The notes under the pieces: generated by a model
The model's input: the letters and a program-made list of their open reading frames with translations, nothing else
Databases searched by the model: none
What the model was told of the DNA's origin: nothing
DNA from: Paraktedonobacter sp964250225
Lineage (GTDB): Bacteria > Chloroflexota > Ktedonobacteria > Ktedonobacterales > Ktedonobacteraceae
Assembly: GCA_964250225.1 (NCBI GenBank)
Contig: CAXUEY010000003.1
Coordinates: 20,347 to 84,346, forward strand
Length of the DNA stretch: 64,000 nt
Direction: 5' to 3'
Part shown: in pieces, positions 51,930 to 60,560 of the stretch
Position numbering within the stretch: position 1 is the first letter of the stretch
Layout of the letters: each line of letters starts with the position of its first letter
Made by a program: the position numbers and the translations under genes

Positions 51930-52478
51930 TCAGTAACGAGGATCGCTATCTTGCTTGCGGATGACATAACGATGGCGCGTGGCCCGATTTCCTTCAGCAT
52001 CCTCGTTGTCGAATGTCCCATCATAGATCATACCGCACTTCTGCATTACGCGAGCAGAAGCGCTATTTTGCGTTTCGCATTCAGCGAGAATACGAGGTGT
52101 TCCTAATACCGTAAATTCATAGACAAATATTGCTTGTACTGCTTCAGGCATATGGCCCTGCCCCCAGAAATGGCGGTTGAGTGCGTAGCCGCATGATCGG
52201 TCACCTTCCTCTATTGGGTGACTGGCGCTCCCAATGCCCAACCACCCGATGAGCGCCCCGGTGCTTCGTAACGTAATCGCCCAGTTATGCGCATCACGTT
52301 CTTGTTCGGATGCATTCTGAACAAGCCATGTATGCCATTCGCGGCGTTCTGCCTCATCCCAAGAGGCAAAGTGCATAAAGCGTGTCACCTCTGGATCGGA
52401 AAGAATAGTGTTGAGCGCATCCCAATCTGTCAGGACAAAATTTCGTAGAATAAGCCGCTCTGTTTCAAGAATAGGCAT
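51930..52478 (-). CDS. GNAT N-acetyltransferase, RimJ/RimL-like
   Basis: The RimJ/RimL branch of GNAT enzymes: ETERLILRNFVLTDWDALN start, WAITLRSTGALIGWLGIG strand pair, ALNRHFWGQGHMPEAVQAI (acetyl-CoA loop Q-x-G-x-A form, here W-GQGHMPEA), and ILAECETQNSASARVMQKCGM. It should transfer an acetyl group to an amine, on a protein N-terminus or small molecule; the substrate is not deducible. Length (182) is normal. It lies alone upstream of the DUF2945 gene. Confidence 0.92.
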   Translation of the reverse strand: MPILETERLILRNFVLTDWDALNTILSDPEVTRFMHFASWDEAERREWHTWLVQNASEQERDAHNWAITLRSTGALIGWLGIGSASHPIEEGDRSCGYALNRHFWGQGHMPEAVQAIFVYEFTVLGTPRILAECETQNSASARVMQKCGMIYDGTFDNEDAEGNRATRHRYVIRKQDSDPRY

Positions 52479-52624
52479 GGTTCCTCACTTTTTCCTCAAC
52501 CTTTGAGAAAGGTATGATCGATAGAAACACATTAAAGGGTAATAAGGCACCTATTCATCTCTATTAGCTCGCTAAAGACATTCCCTATTTCTTGATCCAC
52601 TGTTTTTCTAGTATATAGAAGCAT

Positions 52625-54712
52625 TTACTTCTCCGTGTGCTCCCGCAACAACTCCATCAACCACTGCTCATTGTGGATGGGCACGCCAGCTTTTTGCGCT
52701 TTGGCCAGCTTGGAACCGGCGTCCTCGCCGACGATCAGGTGGCTGAGGTTTTTGCTGACGCCGGAGGCGATTTCGCCACCCAGCTTCTTCAACTGCTCCT
52801 CGGCTGCCGGGCGCGACATGCTGCTCAGGCGCCCGGTGAGCAGGAAGGTTTGGCCGGCCAGGGGACCATCGCTGCTCTTCTGCTCCTCTACGACGTTCAG
52901 ACCGGCCTGTTTGAGACGCTCGACGATCTGGCGGTTCTCGTCTTCCCGGAACCAGGCGTAGATGCTCTGTCCGCTAATTGGCCCGATGCCGGGAATATTC
53001 ACGATCTCCTCTTCGCTCGCGACCATGAGCTTGTCAATATGCTCGAAGTGCTGGGCCACCAGTTGCGCGGTCTTCTCACCCACATAGCGAATGTTCAGTG
53101 CAAAAAGCAGGTGTGCCAGCGAACGCTGCTTGCTCGCCTCAAGCGCCTTGAGCATGTTATCGGCGCTTTTGGCTTTGACGCCCTCAAGCTCCAGCAACTG
53201 TTCGCGGGTCAGGGCGTAGAAATCGGGGAAACTGCTGACCAGACCGGCCTCAACGAGCTGTTTACACATCTGGTCGCCGATACTCTCGATATCTAGCGCG
53301 CCCTTCGAGACAAAGTGCTTGAGGCTTTCCAGCAGGCGCGCCGGGCAGGAGACGTTGGGGCAATAGGCCATCGCTACGTCTGCCGTGCGCACAATCGGTG
53401 TGTTGCAGATGGGGCAGTTGTCGGGCAGGCGATAGATCTCCTCGTTGCCCGTGCGCCGCTCGATGACTGGTTTAACGACTTGAGGAATGACCTCGCCGGC
53501 GCGCTGGACCAGCACCCAGTCGCCAACGCGCAGGTCTTTGCGTTGAATGTCGCCCTCGTTGTGCAGGGCGGCGCGTTCGACGGTTACGCCGCGAATGTTG
53601 ATGGCTTCGAGTAGCGCCCAGGGGTTGACTGTGCCGGTGCGCCCGATGTTCACGCGGATATCAAGCAGACGCGTGGCGACCTGGGTCGGAGGGTATTTGA
53701 AGGCGATGGCCCACCGTGGATCGCGGTTGACCGCGCCCAACTCCTGCTGCTGCACGAGGTCGTTGATCTTGAAGACCACGCCGTCAATCTCGTAGGGCAG
53801 GTTGAAGCGCTCGCTCTCCCATTTTTTCGTGTACTCCATGACGTCATCCAGGCTGGTGGCTTGTTGGATATGGGGATTGACCGGGAAGCCCCATTCACGG
53901 ATCAGTTCCAGGCTCTCCCACTGGCTGTGGACCTCCATGCCCTCGATATAGCCGATCTGGTAGCCAAAGAAGTCCAGCTTGCGGCCAGCGGTGACGCGTG
54001 GATCTTTCTGACGCAGCGAACCAGCGGCGGCGTTGCGTGGATTGGCGAAGAGCCGGTTATCGGTCATCTCCTCATTGAGCTTCTCAAAGCCCCTGGTCGA
54101 CATATAGATCTCGCCGCGCACCTCGACGCGGGCAGGAATGCGTTCGCCGCGCAACTTTTGGGGGATGCTGCGAATCGTGCGTATATTCGGCGTCCAGTTC
54201 TCGCCGATCATGCCATCGCCACGCGAGGCGCCGGTTACCAGTTTGCCATGTTCATAGGTCAGGGCCATCGCCAGGCCGTCGATTTTGAGTTCACAGGCGT
54301 AGGTAAAGCTGGCGTTGGGCAGGATGTTCTGAGCGCGCTTGAGCCACGCGTTCATGTCCTCTTCGCTGCGTGCATTGGCCAGACTGAGCATGGGGACCGG
54401 ATGGCGATGCTGCGCGACATCCTGCACTGGACCCGCTCCCACTCGCTGAGTGGGCGAATCGGGCGTGACCAGTTCGGGGTGCTCGGCCTCAATCTTTTGC
54501 AGCTCAATCATCAACTGATCGTACTCGGCGTCGGTCAGCTTGGGGTTATCCTGGACATAGTATTGATAATTGGCCTCTTCGATCTGGTGACGCAACTCCG
54601 CCACGTGTGCCACCAGGCGCTCTTCCTCGCTCTCGCCCGCGTGTTCCAACAGGTCAACCGGGCTATGTGCAGGCAACAGATTCTCCTGCGCGATGTCTTG
54701 TTCGTCAGCCAT
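52625..54712 (-). CDS. ligA: NAD-dependent DNA ligase LigA
   Basis: Seals nicks in DNA replication and repair with NAD as AMP donor. The full domain order is present: Ia domain (YYVQDNPKLTDAEYDQLM), adenylation Lys in CELKIDGLAMAL, GDGMIGE, OB domain (GDWVLVQRAGEVIPQV), four-Cys zinc finger (CPICNTPI, CPNVSCPARL), helix-hairpin-helix repeats (NIPGIGPISGQSIYAWF), and a C-terminal BRCT domain (LAGQTFLLTGRL to WLMELL). At 695 residues it carries a 30-residue N-terminal extension compared with E. coli LigA. A GGAG box precedes the ATG. It is an essential gene and looks intact. Confidence 0.97.
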   Translation of the reverse strand: MADEQDIAQENLLPAHSPVDLLEHAGESEEERLVAHVAELRHQIEEANYQYYVQDNPKLTDAEYDQLMIELQKIEAEHPELVTPDSPTQRVGAGPVQDVAQHRHPVPMLSLANARSEEDMNAWLKRAQNILPNASFTYACELKIDGLAMALTYEHGKLVTGASRGDGMIGENWTPNIRTIRSIPQKLRGERIPARVEVRGEIYMSTRGFEKLNEEMTDNRLFANPRNAAAGSLRQKDPRVTAGRKLDFFGYQIGYIEGMEVHSQWESLELIREWGFPVNPHIQQATSLDDVMEYTKKWESERFNLPYEIDGVVFKINDLVQQQELGAVNRDPRWAIAFKYPPTQVATRLLDIRVNIGRTGTVNPWALLEAINIRGVTVERAALHNEGDIQRKDLRVGDWVLVQRAGEVIPQVVKPVIERRTGNEEIYRLPDNCPICNTPIVRTADVAMAYCPNVSCPARLLESLKHFVSKGALDIESIGDQMCKQLVEAGLVSSFPDFYALTREQLLELEGVKAKSADNMLKALEASKQRSLAHLLFALNIRYVGEKTAQLVAQHFEHIDKLMVASEEEIVNIPGIGPISGQSIYAWFREDENRQIVERLKQAGLNVVEEQKSSDGPLAGQTFLLTGRLSSMSRPAAEEQLKKLGGEIASGVSKNLSHLIVGEDAGSKLAKAQKAGVPIHNEQWLMELLREHTEK

Positions 54713-54768
54713 CGTTGGTGTGTCTCCTATGAAATAGCATGTCTCTCGTGTCTTCTGGGTGTACTACC

Positions 54769-55065
54769 CTATTCTTTTTCCAGCACCTGATAATGGTAAA
54801 CTACGGGCTGGCCATCGAAGAGGCCGGTGATATGTGCGCGCCATTGTGCGAACAGCGGACCGCCGCGAAAATCTTGTGTATGCGCTTCCAGCGAGGTCCA
54901 CGTATTAATCACCGCGAACTGGTTGGGATGCTCAATGCAGCGTTCCACACGCGCATTCACGCACCCTGGATGCTGGCGAATCGTGGCCAGGCCCTGGAGG
55001 ATGGCCGCGCCCAGCTCGTCCTCTTTGCCCTCCACGGCAGCGAAAATAGCGATCTCGGTAATCAA
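54769..55065 (-). CDS. Antibiotic-biosynthesis-monooxygenase (ABM) domain protein
   Basis: A 98-residue ferredoxin-like ABM fold as in YgiN/HmoB-type proteins: ITEIAIFAAVEGKEDELGAA, HPGCVNARVERCIEHPNQFA, and WTSLEAHTQDFRGGPLFAQW. Such dimers oxidise quinols or other aromatics without a cofactor, or degrade heme. The heme- or substrate-contacting residues cannot be assigned. TTG 55065 seems to be the start, with GGAG about 11 bases upstream. It lies downstream of ligA's start region on the same strand, and divergent from the propeller lipoprotein. Confidence 0.82.
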   Translation of the reverse strand: MITEIAIFAAVEGKEDELGAAILQGLATIRQHPGCVNARVERCIEHPNQFAVINTWTSLEAHTQDFRGGPLFAQWRAHITGLFDGQPVVYHYQVLEKE

Positions 55066-55254
55066 GGTGATTGTTCTCCTGTCGTTTGTGCTTATCGTAC
55101 CACGTTTGGCAAGATTGGGGGTGCGATAGGTTGCGATTTTCCCCGCTCATTTCAGGAATGTGCTTCTGCCCTGTATCCTTTGATGCTGAAAATGTGTTTA
55201 TGTTCTTAGAGTAGAGCACGAGTAGATATATAGGTATCATAGAAGGAGAAACCT

Positions 55255-56520
55255 GTGAAAAACCTTCCTCAACACAGAAAGCTCTGGGGAGGCGCGGCCC
55301 TCTGCTTTCTTCTCGTATTTGTTTTTAGCGCCTGTAGCTCAGGTGGGAATCCGACACCCCCACATGCCTCTCATTCCTCTTCCTGTACCGCTCTTCCTGG
55401 CAAATCAAGCGGCAAGGGCGCGGATGCTGCGGTGGTGGCCAATGTACCATTGCCAGGGCATCCTTTTCAAGCCGTCGCCACAAACAATGGGCAATGGATC
55501 TTTGCCTCGGTGGAGTCAGACGATGGAGCATCAAACGAGATCGCTGTGCTGCACAACACCGGGAAACAGGTCTGTCTGCAACGCGTGATCAGGCTTTCTG
55601 AGAGTCCTCTGGGACTGGCCCTGACTCATGACAATAGTGTGCTCCTGGTGGCCGACCTGACCAATATTACCTTCGTGGATGTTGCACTGGCGGAAACTAG
55701 CAATCAGAAAGCTATTATTGGCTCATTGCCTGAACAGGACAACGCGGTCGCAATCGAGGTGACGCTCTCACAGGACGAACGCTATGCTTTTGTGGCCAAT
55801 GAGAATCTTGGCACGGTTGGGGTTATTGATATGCAGCGTGTACGGGCGCGCGATTTCTCTCCAGGCACCCTGGTTGGCTATATTCCCGTCAATACAGGAC
55901 CGCTGGATATTGATAGCGGACCGGTCGGGCTGGCCGTTTCACCTGACAACCGCTACCTTTACGTCACGAGTCGAATTGATACTGGTGACCCTTCTCCGCA
56001 GGGAAATACGTGTTTCAGGTATCCGCCCGGAACACTCTCGGTCGTTGATATTGCTCGTGCAGAGCAGGATCCAGCGCATGCAGTCCTCGCCCGTGTGTTT
56101 GTGGGCTGCAGCCCGGTACGCGTGGTGCTCTCTCCCTCAGGCGATACAGCCTGGGTGACAGTCCGGGAAGAAGATGTTGTGAAAGCATTCAGTACTGCGC
56201 GCTTGCAAAGCGATCCAGCCCACGCCCAACTCGCGCGGCTGAAAGCCGGCGACGCTCCAACCGGCGAATCACTCGTCGATCACGGTGCGGTGCTTGTAGT
56301 AACCAACTCTAATCGCTTTAGAGATCCACAAAGTCCGCAAACCTTGAGCCTATTCAATACACAGCAAGCGCTCCAGGGCAATACCGCTTCTGTGGGGACC
56401 GTTGACGTTGGTGCTTTCCCTCGCGAACTGATCCTTGAAGCCAGTGGGCAAACCCTGCTGCTCACCAACTACAATTCCAACACGCTGAGCTTCATTGACG
56501 TAACAAGGCTGCCAGTATAG
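55255..56520 (+). CDS. Beta-propeller lipoprotein (YncE/NHL-like)
   Basis: A lipoprotein signal (ALCFLLVFVFSAC lipobox, Cys near residue 27) is followed by a Ser/Pro-rich linker and six or seven blades of a beta-propeller. Blade lines are GQWIFASVESDDGASNEIAVLH, SVLLVADLTNITFVDV, RYAFVANENLGTVGVIDM, RYLYVTSRIDT, TAWVTVREEDVVKAFS and QTLLLTNYNSNTLSFIDV. Similar propellers at the cell surface bind proteins or polymers, or act as lactonase-like enzymes; no catalytic site is recognised. GTG 55255 has AGAAGGAG 6 bases upstream. It ends at a terminator shared with the convergent PLD lipoprotein. Confidence 0.85.
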   Translation: MKNLPQHRKLWGGAALCFLLVFVFSACSSGGNPTPPHASHSSSCTALPGKSSGKGADAAVVANVPLPGHPFQAVATNNGQWIFASVESDDGASNEIAVLHNTGKQVCLQRVIRLSESPLGLALTHDNSVLLVADLTNITFVDVALAETSNQKAIIGSLPEQDNAVAIEVTLSQDERYAFVANENLGTVGVIDMQRVRARDFSPGTLVGYIPVNTGPLDIDSGPVGLAVSPDNRYLYVTSRIDTGDPSPQGNTCFRYPPGTLSVVDIARAEQDPAHAVLARVFVGCSPVRVVLSPSGDTAWVTVREEDVVKAFSTARLQSDPAHAQLARLKAGDAPTGESLVDHGAVLVVTNSNRFRDPQSPQTLSLFNTQQALQGNTASVGTVDVGAFPRELILEASGQTLLLTNYNSNTLSFIDVTRLPV

Positions 56521-56597
56521 GAGAAGCCTTGTTGAGATAGGCACATATGGATACAAAGGGTTGAGAATACTCAGCCCCGATTGCAGCAGCAAGGACG

Positions 56598-56625
56598 GAG
56601 GTATAGCTATGAGAGGCTATACCTC
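56598..56625. terminator. Stem-loop between convergent genes
   Basis: GAGGTATAGC (56598-56607) pairs with GCTATACCTC (56616-56625), 8-base loop, between two convergent genes. Confidence 0.6.
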
Positions 56626-56670
56626 TGCCCCTACCACGCGAGCTATTGAAGGATGCCTGAAAAGCAGCTA

Positions 56671-57756
56671 TCAGGCGCCTTGCGACTGGCCCCAATCGCC
56701 TTGAAAGGTTTGCTGGAGCGTATTGAGAACGCCGCTATCCGACACGATGATGCCCAGTTCGCGGTTCTGGTCCAGAGATTGGCCGGAGATGTTCTCGGAG
56801 CCGACAAACGCCTGTGCGCCATCGACGACGATGATCTTGGCGTGCATATAGAGATGTGGGTCTTCGCGCACCTGGATGTTGCCTTGCTTGAGCGTGGATA
56901 TGCCGCTACTGTTACTATCGCTGGATGAGCCACTCGGCTGGGGCAGGATCACCTGGATCTGCACGCCATGTTGCGCGGCAGTGACAAGCGCTTGCTCAAT
57001 CGCGCTATCGTTCATCTCTTCGGCTTCGATCAGCAGAGTGTGTTTGGCGCTGCTGATCAGCGCGGTGAAGTCGGAGCGCGAATTAACCGGGCTAACGACC
57101 AGGTTGGGGTCATTGAAACTGGCTGTGCTGCGGTTCCAATCGGCCTGGAAAATCGCCTCCACCGCCTGTACGTCTGGCGCGTTGGTATCGACGATGTCGT
57201 ATTCACGATTTTTGGTGAAGCTGCCCGTGCCGAGCGCCGAGTTGGAGAAATTGGAGGTCATGATATAGGCTGTGGTGTTATCGACGACCATGCCCTTTTC
57301 GTGGGTTAAGGTAAAGGCTGGATTGCTATCTTGCGTCTGCACACCCGCTGCTTTCAACTCGTCGAGCGTTTTGCTGGTGGAGGTAGCACCACCTCCAAAT
57401 GGATGGGGTTCCAGCATCACGCGCACCTGGATGCCGCGATTGGCATCCCCTTCCAGTGCATTGATAATCGCGTGGTTGGTCAGGATATACATCTCCAGGT
57501 CAACCGACTTGTGCGCGCCCTGAATGGCGTCAACCAGCGGGGTGGGTCCGGCATCCGGCTCGACAATGACGCTGACCCCATGCACGCCGGTGCCGGGCGC
57601 GCAATTACTCTGGCACTGTCCACCTGTACCGCCTGTGCTCCCGGAACCTCCCGGCACGCTTACATTCAGGTTGCATCCGGCCAGCAGGCAACACAATGCA
57701 AACACTGCCAGGCATTGCAACAGGGCGAATCTGTGTCCTTTATATCTATGCTTCAT
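56671..57756 (-). CDS. Phospholipase D-like lipoprotein
   Basis: Exported lipoprotein (lipobox LAGC, Cys near residue 28) with a Gly/Ser/Thr linker and two PLD halves. The first HKD site is THEKGMVVDNTTAYIMTSNF, the second MHAKIIVVDGAQAFVGSEN; both have the H-x-K-x4-D pattern. The fold is about 300 residues, compact as in Nuc/Zucchini-like or cardiolipin-type bacterial PLDs. It may be a surface nuclease or phospholipase; the substrate is open. ATG 57756 is preferred (GAAGGA upstream); the ORF could extend to 57801. It is convergent with the propeller lipoprotein. Confidence 0.9.
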   Translation of the reverse strand: MKHRYKGHRFALLQCLAVFALCCLLAGCNLNVSVPGGSGSTGGTGGQCQSNCAPGTGVHGVSVIVEPDAGPTPLVDAIQGAHKSVDLEMYILTNHAIINALEGDANRGIQVRVMLEPHPFGGGATSTSKTLDELKAAGVQTQDSNPAFTLTHEKGMVVDNTTAYIMTSNFSNSALGTGSFTKNREYDIVDTNAPDVQAVEAIFQADWNRSTASFNDPNLVVSPVNSRSDFTALISSAKHTLLIEAEEMNDSAIEQALVTAAQHGVQIQVILPQPSGSSSDSNSSGISTLKQGNIQVREDPHLYMHAKIIVVDGAQAFVGSENISGQSLDQNRELGIIVSDSGVLNTLQQTFQGDWGQSQGA

Positions 57757-57940
57757 GCACATCCTTCTACTTTCATGATTTGATTTCTGGTTGGCACACA
57801 AAAGTGTCGCTAATATTCATTATAGACACGCATCCAAATGTGTACAGGTGTCACTTTTTATCCCCGATCAGAGCGGCTTAGCAATTTCTAAAGAAAGGCG
57901 CCCAGACGTGGAGAAGTTTTCCATCATGAATTGGCAGGCA

Positions 57941-57984
57941 AACACAACAGGCACCCAATCGGATGGTTGGGTACCTGTTGTGTT
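57941..57984 (-). terminator. hppA terminator
   Basis: 18-base arms 57941-57958 and 57967-57984 with a single mismatch, 10 bases after the hppA stop. Confidence 0.8.
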
Positions 57985-57994
57985 GAAGGTTCTC

Positions 57995-60280
57995 TTAGTG
58001 GAACAGAACCGGGTGCAGGACGATGTAGAGTGGCGCGAGCACCAGGGTGATCGTGCTGAGCAGCTTAATCAGGATGTGCAGCGAGGGGCCGGCTGTATCC
58101 TTGAAAGGGTCGCCAACCGTATCGCCCACCACGCTGGCTTTGTGCGGCTCGCTCTTTTTGCCCAGGATGATGCCGGACTGATCGTGGGGGTCCAGAACAT
58201 CGCCTTTGGCATTGACGCGCAGGAAGCCAGCCTCGATATACTTCTTGGCATTGTCCCAGGCGCCGCCGCCGTTGTTCAGGAAGAGGGCCATCACAATACC
58301 GCCCATTGTGCCAACCATCAGCAGACCTGCCGCAGCCTGTGGCCCCAGGACGACACCCACCAGGATCGGAGTGAGCACCGCGACAACACCCGGAAAGATC
58401 ATCGCGCGTAAGGCGCCACGCGTGCTAATATCCACACAGCGCGCGTAATCGGGATCGACGCGATCTGCTGGATTTTCGGCCATGATCGCGGGATTCTCGC
58501 GGAACTGTAAGCGCACCTCTTCGATCATGCGTTTGGCCGCCGTGCCCACTGCGCGAATGGCCAGCGAACTGAAGAAGAAGATCAGGGCCAGACCGATCAG
58601 GGCCGCCACAAAGACGCTCAGGTTGGAGAGGTTGATATCAAAGGCCGCGCTATTCCTGCCTGTGCTTGTGTAGAGCACCGTCAGATAGGCGCTGAAGAGC
58701 AGGAACGCGGCCAGAGCGGCAGAGCCGATGCCATAACCTTTGGTCAGGGCTTTGGTGGTGTTACCCACGCCATCCAGCGCGTCGGTGATATCGCGCACCG
58801 AGTCGGCCTGGCCGCTCATCTCAACGATGCCGCCAGCGTTATCGGTGATGGGACCAAAGGTATCCATTGCCAGTGTATAGGCACAGCTCATCAGCATGCC
58901 CATCGTCGCCACGGCTGTACCAAAGATGCCAGTGACATTAAAGCCCACCTCATGCAGGCCCGCGATGCTCACCTGGCTGCCCAGGAAGTAGGAGAGGCCG
59001 AGCGCGGCGCTGATCGCCAGAACCGGCAGAGCCACGCACTCAAAGCCCACGGCGATCCCAGTGATAATCGTGGTGGCCGGCCCGGTCAGTGCGGCGGCGG
59101 CGATTTCACGCACCGGGCGCCATGTCCCGGCTGTGTAATACTGGGTGATATACACAAAGGCCAGGCTCAGCCCGATGCCCACCAGGCCAGACAGGCCGTA
59201 CCAGACCCAGGCAGGAATACCCGCGCTTCCGCTCACGCCATCTCCACCCAGCAGCAGATAACTGCCGATAAAAATGCCAACGGCGGACAGACCACAGGTG
59301 ATATAGTAGCCAACGTTTAGTTTGTTCATGGCCAGTTCGCTCAAATCGCGTCCGCCCGCCTGATCAGGCTCAACCACGCTCCTGGGACTGATGGAGAGCA
59401 GACCGACGCTTGAAGCGATCAAACCAAAGGCGTTCATCACCAGAGGGAAGAGCACCCAGCTAATGTTATGGGTCGCAAGGGCCAGCGTGGACCCCAGGAT
59501 CATCGCGCCGATATTCTCAGCCGCGGTGGACTCAAAAAGGTCGGCACCACGTCCGGCGCAGTCACCCACGTTATCACCCACCAGGTCCGCGATGACGGCG
59601 GGGTTGCGTGGGTCATCTTCGGGAATGTTGGCCTCAACTTTGCCCACCAGGTCCGCGCCCACGTCGGCGGCTTTGGTATAGATACCTCCGCCCAACTGCG
59701 CGAAGAGCGCCACAAAACTGGCGCCAAAGCCAAAGCCTACAATCAGCGATGGCGTATTCGCCGCTGCACTGAGCACGTTACCCAGGTCGCCGTAGAGCAG
59801 GAAAAGCACCGAAACTCCCAGCAACGAGAGGGCGACTACCAGGAAACCGGAGACCGCGCCGCCGCGCGAAGCTACCGTCATGGATTCACCCAGGCTGCGG
59901 GTCGCGGCGCTGGCTGTGCGAATATTGGATTTCACCGCGATAAACATCCCGATGAAGCCTGAGAGGCCGGAACAAAACGCTCCGACCACAAAGGCTATCG
60001 CGGTATGCCAGGCCAGATTGATTTTGTCGGCCTGATCTCCCTGACCAAGCAGGCCCAGCACTATAGCCAGGATGATAGCGGCAAATAGGGCAAGAATGGC
60101 GATGGTTCTGTACTGGCGGTATAAAAAGGCTTTGGCGCCTTTAAATATGTGATCCGCCACTTTCTGCATTTCTGGCGTGCCAGTATCCTTTTTCAGGACA
60201 TAAAATGCAAGAGAGATGGCGAAAAGCACTGCCACCAGGCTCACAACGATGGGAACCCATATAAAGTAGTTCTGGTTCAC
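57995..60280 (-). CDS. hppA: Membrane-bound proton/sodium-pumping pyrophosphatase
   Basis: An integral membrane pump that uses PPi hydrolysis to move ions. About 16 hydrophobic segments and all core motifs are seen: DVGADLVGKVEANIPEDDPRN, GDNVGDCAGRGADLFES, AYTLAMDTFGPITDNAGG, and DTVGDPFKDTAGPSLHILIK. In GNTTKALTKG the Lys marks the potassium-independent group (Ala in potassium-dependent enzymes), which favours proton pumping. A start at ATG 60307 would place AAGGAGG inside the gene, so GTG 60280 (12 bases after that box) is more likely. The neighbouring gene encodes a soluble pyrophosphatase. Confidence 0.95.
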   Translation of the reverse strand: MNQNYFIWVPIVVSLVAVLFAISLAFYVLKKDTGTPEMQKVADHIFKGAKAFLYRQYRTIAILALFAAIILAIVLGLLGQGDQADKINLAWHTAIAFVVGAFCSGLSGFIGMFIAVKSNIRTASAATRSLGESMTVASRGGAVSGFLVVALSLLGVSVLFLLYGDLGNVLSAAANTPSLIVGFGFGASFVALFAQLGGGIYTKAADVGADLVGKVEANIPEDDPRNPAVIADLVGDNVGDCAGRGADLFESTAAENIGAMILGSTLALATHNISWVLFPLVMNAFGLIASSVGLLSISPRSVVEPDQAGGRDLSELAMNKLNVGYYITCGLSAVGIFIGSYLLLGGDGVSGSAGIPAWVWYGLSGLVGIGLSLAFVYITQYYTAGTWRPVREIAAAALTGPATTIITGIAVGFECVALPVLAISAALGLSYFLGSQVSIAGLHEVGFNVTGIFGTAVATMGMLMSCAYTLAMDTFGPITDNAGGIVEMSGQADSVRDITDALDGVGNTTKALTKGYGIGSAALAAFLLFSAYLTVLYTSTGRNSAAFDINLSNLSVFVAALIGLALIFFFSSLAIRAVGTAAKRMIEEVRLQFRENPAIMAENPADRVDPDYARCVDISTRGALRAMIFPGVVAVLTPILVGVVLGPQAAAGLLMVGTMGGIVMALFLNNGGGAWDNAKKYIEAGFLRVNAKGDVLDPHDQSGIILGKKSEPHKASVVGDTVGDPFKDTAGPSLHILIKLLSTITLVLAPLYIVLHPVLFH

Positions 60281-60560
60281 AAGCAGAGATGCCCTCCTTA
60301 AAGGCATGGTTCAAGCATGCTACAGTTCTGTGGGCTGCCAGGGCAGAATACCACCTGAAATGTCCGGCATACAAGAGTAGCGACTACGCTTTCGGCACTC
60401 CCCCAACAAGGGTTAGGTTTCCCTCCTGGAAGTGTGGTCGTCGGAGTCAGTGTAGCATATGTCTTTGCGAAAAGACAAGTGCAATTTGCGAAGTTCACCG
60501 CGCACTCATGCGTGGAGTTTGGCAAACTAGCTATAAACCTGCAATAGCTGTTATACTCCC